Positions 7,173 through 14,117 of a DNA stretch of 14,117 bases are shown here, in pieces. The notes beneath the pieces are model-generated. The model worked only from the letters and a program-made list of their open reading frames with translations. It made no database searches and was not told where the DNA came from. Source of the DNA: JACZSB01 sp965372015 (lineage in GTDB: Bacteria; Fidelibacterota; Marinisomatia; SCGC-AAA003-L08; TS1B11); contig CBDVAP010000072.1 of assembly GCA_965372015.1 (NCBI GenBank), positions 1-14,117 of the forward strand, read 5' to 3'. The position numbers were made by a program, and so were the translations under genes. Positions within the stretch are counted from its first letter, which is position 1, and every line of letters starts with the position of its first letter.

Positions 7173-7212
7173 GGCAGGGGCAGTGGCAGTGGCAGTAGCA
7201 GTTGGCAGTTGG
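7173..7212 (+). repeat. Imperfect GGCAGT hexamer repeats
   Basis: Six to seven imperfect tandem copies of a GGCAGT-like unit lie just past the end of the di-haem cytochrome gene. They are non-coding and could be a variable-number repeat. Confidence 0.5.
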
Positions 7213-7218
7213 TTGTGG

Positions 7219-7260
7219 TCACGCCTGGCTCGCCGTAGGCTACGCTAAGGCTTAGCGTGA
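7219..7260. repeat. Compound palindromic element
   Basis: TCACGC at 7219-7224 is inverted as GCGTGA at 7255-7260. Inside lie two tighter palindromes, GTAG-G-CTAC (7235-7243) and ACGCTAAG-G-CTTAGCGT (7242-7258). They share bases, so the element can adopt alternative folds. No T-run follows, so it is not a classic terminator, but it could protect the 3' end of the cytochrome transcript or belong to a REP-like repeat family. Confidence 0.45.
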
Positions 7261-7351
7261 TAAGAATTTGACCAACGGTGCCCAATGCACGTGATAAAAT
7301 ATTTCTTTAGATTTAGTCCGCTTTGGTCAGCAGTGCTCTGATCCAAAATAC

Positions 7352-7380
7352 TTGACACCCATTGCGATTTACCGTAGACT
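7352..7380 (+). promoter_or_regulatory. Sigma70-like promoter for the nuclease-like gene
   Basis: A perfect -35 TTGACA (7352-7357) is followed after exactly 17 nt by TAGACT (7375-7380), which matches the -10 consensus at four of six positions. The start codon lies 76 nt past the -10, leaving an untranslated leader of about 70 nt. This indicates transcription separate from the upstream cytochrome cluster. Confidence 0.6.
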
Positions 7381-7456
7381 CTGCGGCAAGGGTATCTATG
7401 GCTGTGGACATCATTTCATCATCGCCAGGAGAACCTTCCATTAAAGAGGGCTGCCC

Positions 7457-7954
7457 ATGAAATCACTAATGCAGGGCCACAGGGACGGGAAGTATTGGGA
7501 AGACTGCGAATATGCCATTAAGGCCCTGAGCAAACTGGACTTGAGCAAAACGGAAATGACAGAGAAGGAATTCGAAGACCGCGTTGCCTGGTTTTTGGGA
7601 AAACAGCTATTCCCCGGCGGAGAGCAGTTTATGGATCATCGGACACATCATGATGACGCTAGTGATATTGCTCTCTTCAGTTCTATCCATCGCCCCGATA
7701 TGTCCATCGGCAGCGACGGCACCGCCATCGAGGTAAAAGCCGCCGACCACGGCAATAAGGTCAAACAAGCCATCTCACAGGCCTTGTTCTATCGCATCGG
7801 CTACCGGTTTGTGATCGTACTGTTGGTGGATACCACCGACCACGGCGATATTTATGCCGGTCTGAGAGGGCACGGCAACACCCCGGAAGTCCAGTTCGTT
7901 GATGATCTTGAAGAGCACCTGAATATATTTGTGATCCCGCGCCATGGATGGTGA
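7457..7954 (+). CDS. PD-(D/E)XK nuclease-like protein
   Basis: This 165-aa protein carries a probable PD-(D/E)XK nuclease core: RPDMSIG with Asp81, a short turn, then AIEVKA with Glu92 and Lys94. A helix with conserved-looking Gln residues follows (KVKQAISQALFYRIGY), and then the hydrophobic strand RFVIVLLVD. Glu39 in the first helix could complete the active site. There is no signal peptide or membrane helix and no DNA-recognition domain. AAAGAGGG at 7443-7450 is a good ribosome binding site, and the gene has its own promoter. No methyltransferase or other restriction-system partner is next to it, so it may be a stand-alone nuclease of defence or repair, or a member of the fold without catalysis. 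The short E-V-K motif makes the fold assignment likely but not certain. Confidence 0.7.
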   Translation: MKSLMQGHRDGKYWEDCEYAIKALSKLDLSKTEMTEKEFEDRVAWFLGKQLFPGGEQFMDHRTHHDDASDIALFSSIHRPDMSIGSDGTAIEVKAADHGNKVKQAISQALFYRIGYRFVIVLLVDTTDHGDIYAGLRGHGNTPEVQFVDDLEEHLNIFVIPRHGW

Positions 7955-7971
7955 TATAGTCCTGAATATCC

Positions 7972-8048
7972 CGCTGTCGTTCGCCTGGTGCGCGGAAGAG
8001 CAGGATTAGCCGCTAAGTACGCGAAGAAACGCGAAGGGACGGAATTAT
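7972..8048 (+). repeat. Dispersed intergenic repeat, copy 2
   Basis: This is the second copy of the element at 33-102: 7972-7997 is identical to 33-58, and 8034-8048 is identical to 88-102. The middle part differs by substitutions and about 7 extra bases. It lies between the nuclease-like gene and the 3' end of a broken minus-strand gene. Confidence 0.7.
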
Positions 8049-8097
8049 AAGGCTAAGCATTGATCAGCCGGAGAGATTCCTAGATCGAATGAGTGTT

Positions 8098-8700
8098 TTA
8101 CCCACCCATATCCAGGACCAGCGCTTTGTAGGACGTGAGCAGTTGGTCCTCAACCTGCAAAAGGAAAGCAAATCTGGGAGATAAGACCTCCATCGTGTGA
8201 TCATTATCTGAACTGTGGCCCAAAGCTGCACGCATGACGCTAATATTCATATCAGCTTCAACCAGCTGCAAGCCGAATGTTTTATAAATCTTTTGGATAG
8301 AGTAAACTTCGGAAATTGCATAGAGCACTTCATAGTCCACATAATTCGCGATTCCTGTATTTTAGAGAGTCCGCCTGGCGGTGTCTTGCAATTGCAGCCC
8401 CGGCACAATCCCGCCATTGTCAGTGTCGGATGATTTTTCCGCCACTAAATTTTGATATACAGTTGTATTATTTTTATGGATGAGCTCTAAGAGATTAATG
8501 TTAGTGCCCAGCTCTTTTTTAATATTGATTAGAGCCTCATCAGCATTCCGGCGATTATTGCGCTGCTCGTTCCATTGATCTACAGCTAGTGCGAGGAGCG
8601 CGCCGATTACGATGGAAAACACTTCAACAAGTAGTGTACGGATAGATTTACGAAGACCACCGTTGGTTATTATTTGACCCTCATTGTCTCTTTTGCTCAT
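8098..8700 (-). pseudogene. Broken single-span membrane protein gene (in-frame TAA)
   Basis: The first part (8700 down to 8362) encodes 112 residues: a basic start, then a membrane segment with VEVFSIVIGALLALAVDQWNEQ. This is the mark of a common family of small proteins with one N-terminal membrane helix followed by a long helical domain; its function is unknown to me. A TAA at 8362-8364 stops it, but the same frame continues without shift through NTGIANYVDYEVLYAISEVY to a stop at 8098, giving 200 codons, a normal length. Relatives usually have a Gln-like residue near the stop position, so CAA to TAA is the simplest change. TAA is not recoded in bacteria, so the gene is probably inactive or makes a short N-terminal form. 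AAAAGGG about 7 nt before the ATG is a good ribosome binding site. Confidence 0.7.
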
Positions 8701-9043
8701 TGTTTACCCTTTTCTCATTTAGGTTTGATCGAAAAACTGCGTGTAGTCCTCCATACCCTGCTAGACTAACCAGAAGTTAAATTGAGACTTTCCTCATGAG
8801 GTGTTTTGCCATCATGCGCTGCATGGGGACGGTTTAGGTTATCAACTATCCTCAAATGACTTGGTTTATGAAGAGGCCAGTGCTATTTTCGCCAGGTACC
8901 AGCCCTAACTCCAATAACGGTTAGGAAGCAATCACAATCACTGATAAACAGGGGACTCTAACCGCTGGTGGGCGAGGCGATCCCCGAACCGGTAAGGAAC
9001 AGGGATTCTACTACGAAATCACTTTAACCAGGGGAGTTTTGCG
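8701..9043. other. Intergenic region with small palindromes
   Basis: No gene is seen in these 343 nt. A 10-bp palindrome CCTCATGAGG lies at 8792-8801. GGGGA (8951-8955) and TCCCC (8981-8985) could close a hairpin about 60 nt before the Met-rich gene. The region should hold the promoters of both divergent neighbours, but no convincing -35/-10 pair stands out. It does not match a riboswitch I know. Confidence 0.35.
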
Positions 9044-9463
9044 ATGGGTATGATGGATAAAATGATGGGCTCGATGATGGGCAAGATGAGCGATGAGGAT
9101 AAAAAGAATATGATGGACAGCATGATGGGTAAGTTTTTTGGAGAAATGAGTGTAGAGGATAAAAGACGGATGATGGCCGAGATGATGCCCAAGATGATGG
9201 GGGGGATTGATATGCAGGAGATGATGCCCCGGATGATGGAGAGCATGATGGGCGGCGGCCAGGGTGAGAGTGGCATGATGGGAATGATGTCGAAGATGAT
9301 GCCGCAATGCATCGAAATGATGTTCCCCAAGATGGCGAAAGAAGAGCGCGTCGAGTTCGTAATGAATCTGCTGGTCAAGACGGTGGAGCAAGGCCTGGCC
9401 GACCTGTCGGCGCAGGAAAAGGAAGACTTGCTGATGAAAGTAGTCGAGGCGGTTAAAGCCTGA
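9044..9463 (+). CDS. Methionine-rich cytosolic protein, function unknown
   Basis: This 139-aa protein contains 37 methionines (27%), almost all in the first 100 residues, mainly as MM pairs spaced by basic or acidic residues. A unit is repeated: KMSDEDKKNMMDSMMGK (14-30) and EMSVEDKRRMMAEMMPK (34-50). One Cys lies in PQCIEMMFPKM. The last 40 residues (KEERVEFVMNLL to the end) are Met-poor and look like two helices. There is no signal peptide or membrane helix. GGGGAG at 9031-9036 is a well-placed ribosome binding site, so it is very likely translated. Met-rich segments often bind Cu(I)/Ag(I) or form flexible amphipathic helices; metal binding is an inference. The composition recalls the Met-rich tail of the di-haem cytochrome upstream. 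Confidence 0.75.
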   Translation: MGMMDKMMGSMMGKMSDEDKKNMMDSMMGKFFGEMSVEDKRRMMAEMMPKMMGGIDMQEMMPRMMESMMGGGQGESGMMGMMSKMMPQCIEMMFPKMAKEERVEFVMNLLVKTVEQGLADLSAQEKEDLLMKVVEAVKA

Positions 9464-9597
9464 TTTCAGAGGTCTTTGCCTCGGTGGTAGCCAGTGCGGC
9501 CGGCTGCTTCCCGGAAGGTAATTGGCTGGTTAGTCGTCACACGGGTGCAAATATAACCCTAACTTTCAAGCCTACCAGTTAAAAAGGAGGATAAGGC

Positions 9598-9876
9598 ATG
9601 GACCCCACTAATTTTTGGTCAAGCGGGTTTTTTATTTTCCCGCTGATCATGATGATCATCATGATGTTCTTCATGTCACGGATGTTCGGTCAAGGGGGCT
9701 TCAAGCCACCCTGGATGCGCGGTGATGAAAGGGGGGAACAACCGCCGGAATCATCCGGGCGCGGCCCCGGCATTGGTGGGTCGGAGACACCCCTGGACAT
9801 ACTGAAGACTCGGTTTGCGAAGGGTGAGATCACCAAGGAGGAGTTTGAGCAGATGAAAGGCGATCTGAGCGGCTAG
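9598..9876 (+). CDS. Small SHOCT-domain membrane protein
   Basis: This 92-aa protein has one N-terminal membrane helix (about residues 8-30, rich in Met and Ile: FIFPLIMMIIMMFFM), a flexible Gly/Pro-rich linker and a C-terminal SHOCT domain (LDILKTRFAKGEITKEEFEQMKGDL). SHOCT is a short helical domain common at the ends of membrane or cell-envelope proteins, with a likely role in oligomerisation. The ribosome binding site AAGGAGG (9584-9590) is near-perfect at 7-nt spacing. It precedes the FlgO-like gene by 17 nt, so the two are probably co-transcribed. Confidence 0.85.
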   Translation: MDPTNFWSSGFFIFPLIMMIIMMFFMSRMFGQGGFKPPWMRGDERGEQPPESSGRGPGIGGSETPLDILKTRFAKGEITKEEFEQMKGDLSG

Positions 9877-9893
9877 GCCCGCACCCTGAACCT

Positions 9894-10451
9894 GTGAACT
9901 GTTTTACTCCAAAGGCGATCTCACTGGTCATACTCACGTTGGCCTGCTGCAACTGTATGCCTATGCAAAAGGGGATGAGGCCGGGCCATACTATGATGGA
10001 ACCGGCCATGCCCACCCCCGCCGTTGAAGAGCAACAGCCGACCGCCGGCCAGGTTATCGACCGGTTGATCGAGGAGGCCGTATCGGATCTTTCAGAGACG
10101 GAATTGGCGATCAATTCCCTGGCGGTGTGGGAGATTCGGACCCAAGCCGGCGCAGTGGATGTAACCGCGATCACTCAGAAGCTGATTACCCAATTGGTTG
10201 CTTTGGATCGTTTTAGAGTAATTTCGCGGGAGCGGTTGAGCGAACTGCTGGATGAGCAGGATCTCTCAGTGACCGGGACGATTGATCCCGGCAGTGCTGT
10301 GGAGCTTGGTCGCCTGATTGGTGTGGAAGGCTTTATTGAGGGCTACCTATCCGTCGAGAACGATCAGATTAGCCTGAGCTTCAACCTTATTGAGACCAGC
10401 AGCGGCGTGATCGTCTGGGCAAGAACGCTGGAAAGTCCGGTAGAGCGCTAA
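9894..10451 (+). CDS. FlgO/CsgG-like lipoprotein
   Basis: This 185-aa protein starts with a signal sequence ending in a Cys-rich, lipobox-like stretch (LVILTLACCNC), so it is probably a lipoprotein, although the lipobox is not ideal. A Met/Pro-rich linker follows. Residues about 52-182 match the FlgO-like fold, related to the N-terminal part of CsgG/TolB: INSLAVWEIR, ITQKLITQLVALDRFRVISRERL, LLDEQDLSVTG, AVELGRLIGVEGFIEGYL and LIETSSGVIVWA. Such proteins sit in the periplasm or on the outer membrane, in curli or flagellar outer-membrane contexts or in unknown systems. No flagellar gene is nearby, so a flagellar role is unlikely. The start is GTG; no good ribosome binding site is seen, so coupling to the gene before it is likely. 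A short hairpin ACCGG/CCGGT (10452-10470) follows the stop. Confidence 0.8.
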   Translation: MNCFTPKAISLVILTLACCNCMPMQKGMRPGHTMMEPAMPTPAVEEQQPTAGQVIDRLIEEAVSDLSETELAINSLAVWEIRTQAGAVDVTAITQKLITQLVALDRFRVISRERLSELLDEQDLSVTGTIDPGSAVELGRLIGVEGFIEGYLSVENDQISLSFNLIETSSGVIVWARTLESPVER

Positions 10452-10601
10452 ACCGGGACTTCTCACCGGTGCATTATGGGGGGGCCCGGGCCGGCGATTT
10501 TCCCCCGTTTGCCGGCTGGATCATACCACTACCGTTATCACTGCCAACGAGGTCCACCCCGGCGGTTTTCTCAAGGCCCCCGGCGCATTAACTTTGGCCT
10601 C

Positions 10602-11246
10602 ATGCGCAACCTAGACCCCCAAACATTAGTCCTGTTGATCCCGGTGATCCTGTTTGCCCTGACAGTGCACGAGTACGCCCACGGTATGGTGGCCTACCGG
10701 CTGGGGGACCCCACCGCCAAGCACGCCGGCCGCCTGACCCTCAATCCTCTGTCGCACCTGGACCCCATGGGTACCATAATGTTGTTTTTGGTGGGGCTCG
10801 GCTGGGCCAAGCCGGTGCCGGTGGACCCGCGCTATTTCGCAAATCCCAAGCGGGACATGCTCTTGGTTGCGCTGGCGGGACCGGCCGCCAACATGGGGCT
10901 GGCTCTTCTTAGTGGTCTGGTAATCCGGTTTCTCACCAGTGATCCGAGTGCTTTCTTGTCCGGCGCCCCGGGAACCATCCTTATTTCCATGATGGTCCGC
11001 AGTTTGCAGATCAATCTGATGTTGGCAGTATTCAACCTGTTGCCGGTGCCGCCCCTGGACGGTTCCAAGATCATGTACGGGCTGCTGCCGCCACAGTACG
11101 ACCACCTGGCGTACAACCTGGAACGCTACGGCCCTATGGTGTTGTTCGGCCTGATTATGATGGGCATGCTTACCGGCTACTCGATCCTGTGGGTCTTCAT
11201 CGGTCCTTTTGTGCGGTTTTTCGCATTCCTGTTCGCGGGAATATAA
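10602..11246 (+). CDS. Site-2 protease family membrane metalloprotease (M50)
   Basis: This 214-aa intramembrane protease has several membrane helices. The zinc site HEYAHG (HExxH) lies in the first helix region, followed by NPLSHLDPMG, and the second conserved motif is NLLPVPPLDGSKI, whose Asp is the third zinc ligand. This is the compact bacterial M50B type without a PDZ domain. The frame is open upstream to 10476, but that part is Arg/Pro-rich and unlike the family; the ATG at 10602 gives the usual start (MRNLDPQTLVLLIPVILFAL) and length. These enzymes cut membrane-embedded substrates such as anti-sigma factors; the substrate is unknown here. The next gene starts one base after its stop. 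Confidence 0.93.
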   Translation: MRNLDPQTLVLLIPVILFALTVHEYAHGMVAYRLGDPTAKHAGRLTLNPLSHLDPMGTIMLFLVGLGWAKPVPVDPRYFANPKRDMLLVALAGPAANMGLALLSGLVIRFLTSDPSAFLSGAPGTILISMMVRSLQINLMLAVFNLLPVPPLDGSKIMYGLLPPQYDHLAYNLERYGPMVLFGLIMMGMLTGYSILWVFIGPFVRFFAFLFAGI

Positions 11247-11247
11247 G

Positions 11248-11397
11248 GTGCCCGGCCGGTTCAGGCCTGAACCGGAACGAACCCGGATCAGGTTTCACCG
11301 TATTCGGGAGCAGCGCTGGAACAAACGGGCCATCTGGCGTTATCTGGCGCTACTGATCGTTATCCTCTTCCTGCTTAAATTCCTCCGTTCCATCTGA
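11248..11397 (+). CDS. Small single-span membrane protein, hypothetical
   Basis: This 49-aa protein starts at a GTG one base after the stop of the site-2 protease gene, with GGGA about 8 nt upstream. The N-terminal half is strongly basic (FRPEPERTRIRFHRIREQRW), and the C-terminal part is one membrane helix (YLALLIVILFLLKFL). The layout suggests a tail-anchored or nucleic-acid/lipid-facing small protein. Tight spacing to the protease suggests coupled translation and perhaps a functional link. I know no family for it. The frame is open further upstream, inside the protease gene. Confidence 0.5.
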   Translation: MPGRFRPEPERTRIRFHRIREQRWNKRAIWRYLALLIVILFLLKFLRSI

Positions 11398-11405
11398 CGC
11401 CGGCC

Positions 11406-12440
11406 ATGCAACTGATTGAATGCGTCCCTAACTTTTCCGAGGGCCGGGATCAGCAAGCGATAGGGTCCATCAGCCGGGCGGCAGAGGCAGTGGCCGGGGC
11501 GATGGTGCTCCAGGTTGATTCGAACGCCGATGCCCACCGCACGGTGATGACCATAGCCGGTGAACCTCAGGCGGTGGCGGAGGCGGCCTATCAGGCCACG
11601 CGGCAGGCGGCGGCGGTGATCGATATGACCCGCCACCAGGGCGCCCACCCGCGCCTGGGCGCTACCGATGTGTGTCCGTTGGTGCCGTTGGCGGGGGTTA
11701 CCATGGAGGAATGCGTGGCCCTGGCAAAGGGGCTCGGCCGGCGGGTGGCTACCGAGTTAGGCCAGTCGGTCTACCTGTATGGCGCGGCGGCCAGTTCCCC
11801 GGAGAGGCGGCGGTTGGCCTGGCTGCGACGGGGCGGGTATGAACGATTGCCCCACCGGCTCAAGGACCCCGAGTTCAAGCCCGATTTTGGGCCGGCGGAG
11901 TTCAACCCCCGCCTGGGGGCCATGGTGGTAGGGGCGCGCAACATTCTGATTGCGTTCAACGTAAACCTGGACTGTGAGGATGTAGCCGTGGCTGAACAGA
12001 TCGCCAGTGCGTTGCGTCCAGCCGGCGGTTCCGACCCGTTGCCCAAGTGCCGGGCGCTGGGTTGGCTGATGCCGGGCTACGGTTGCGCTCAGGTTTCGCT
12101 GAACCTCACCGACTACCGGGTGACGCCATTGCACCGGGCTTATGAGGCCGTGCGGCAGCAGGCTGAAAAGCGTGGTGTCAGGGTCAGTGGCAGCGAGTTA
12201 GTGGGTATGGCCCCCCTGGAGGCGTTACAGGCGGCAGGGCGCAACTACTTAGGCCCGGGGAGCGAGGGCCACGATTTAGAGGAAATATTGACGGCCGCTA
12301 TTAACGGCTTGGGATTGGCGGTGGTGCGCTCTTTCGACCCCCGAGAACAGGTGCTGGAGTTGCGCCTGGCTCAATTGGGGGGACCGCCGGCGGTCTGGGC
12401 CCGGGAAAAGATAGACCAGCTTATGGATACTGATGACTAA
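11406..12440 (+). CDS. ftcD: Glutamate formimidoyltransferase
   Basis: This 344-aa enzyme transfers the formimino group of N-formimino-L-glutamate to tetrahydrofolate (EC 2.1.2.5), the last step of histidine degradation in some bacteria and a source of one-carbon units. It begins with the family hallmark LIECVPNFSEGRD. HPRLGATDVCPLVPL contains His81, equivalent to the catalytic His of the mammalian enzyme. GARNILIAFNVNLD and VSLNLTDYRVTPLH mark the C-terminal formiminotransferase subdomain. The cyclodeaminase domain of the bifunctional animal enzyme is absent, as in many bacterial monofunctional forms. No other hut gene is nearby, so a folate one-carbon role is possible. It lies 8 nt after the small membrane protein gene and 37 nt before mutL. 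Confidence 0.93.
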   Translation: MQLIECVPNFSEGRDQQAIGSISRAAEAVAGAMVLQVDSNADAHRTVMTIAGEPQAVAEAAYQATRQAAAVIDMTRHQGAHPRLGATDVCPLVPLAGVTMEECVALAKGLGRRVATELGQSVYLYGAAASSPERRRLAWLRRGGYERLPHRLKDPEFKPDFGPAEFNPRLGAMVVGARNILIAFNVNLDCEDVAVAEQIASALRPAGGSDPLPKCRALGWLMPGYGCAQVSLNLTDYRVTPLHRAYEAVRQQAEKRGVRVSGSELVGMAPLEALQAAGRNYLGPGSEGHDLEEILTAAINGLGLAVVRSFDPREQVLELRLAQLGGPPAVWAREKIDQLMDTDD

Positions 12441-12477
12441 AACGGCAATCAGATGCAATCCGTGAAAGACCACTGAT

Positions 12478-14117
<1,640 letters not shown>

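Noticed and set aside
9011..9391. His-rich minus-strand reading frame
   Set aside because: It is the complement of the ATG-rich Met gene (ATG reads as CAT, His). The plus strand has the good ribosome binding site and sensible domain structure.
10476..10601. N-terminal extension of the site-2 protease
   Set aside because: It is Arg/Pro-rich, unlike the family, and the ATG at 10602 gives the usual start and length.

Overview
The window is bacterial DNA of fairly high G+C, probably from a Gram-negative organism. It encodes periplasmic c-type cytochromes with CxxCH motifs, a lipoprotein-like FlgO-family protein and an endonuclease-type MutL. I cannot place it in a phylum from sequence alone. TGA is used as a normal stop in many genes here, so the genetic code is standard.

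Layout. (1) Positions 1-179 hold a copy of an intergenic repeat, followed on the minus strand (180-2993) by a large SEFIR / STAND-NTPase / TPR protein of the kind linked to signalling or phage defence. (2) Positions 3333-7163 form a plus-strand redox cluster. It starts with an ArsR-type repressor fused to a rhodanese domain, with a palindromic operator at its promoter. A four-helix membrane protein, a five-haem cytochrome, a DsrE-family protein and a di-haem cytochrome with a Met-rich tail follow. (3) Positions 7164-8700 are accessory: a small PD-(D/E)XK nuclease-like gene with its own sigma70-like promoter, a second copy of the intergenic repeat, and a minus-strand membrane-protein gene broken by an in-frame TAA. 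(4) Positions 9044-10451 hold a protein that is 27% methionine, a SHOCT-domain membrane protein and a FlgO-like protein. (5) Positions 10602-14117 look like conserved chromosome: a site-2 protease, a tiny membrane protein, glutamate formimidoyltransferase and mutL, which is cut by the window end.

Main discovery. The DsrE-family gene appears to stop at a TGA at 6118-6120. The same frame continues for 39 more codons and encodes exactly the missing C-terminal part of a DsrE fold. The TGA occupies the place of the first cysteine of the family's C-G-x-C motif, giving U-G-T-C. A stem-loop that fits the bacterial SECIS rules lies 13-29 nt downstream, and the extended stop overlaps the start of the next gene. 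This is best read as a selenocysteine-containing DsrE-like protein (114 aa) that an ordinary gene caller would truncate.

How the genes may work together (inference): the ArsR-rhodanese protein could sense persulfide or another sulfur species and control an electron-transfer module. In that module the selenoprotein DsrE handles sulfane sulfur, and the membrane protein and cytochromes carry electrons. Sulfur as substrate is suggested by the rhodanese and DsrE families and is not proven by the sequence.
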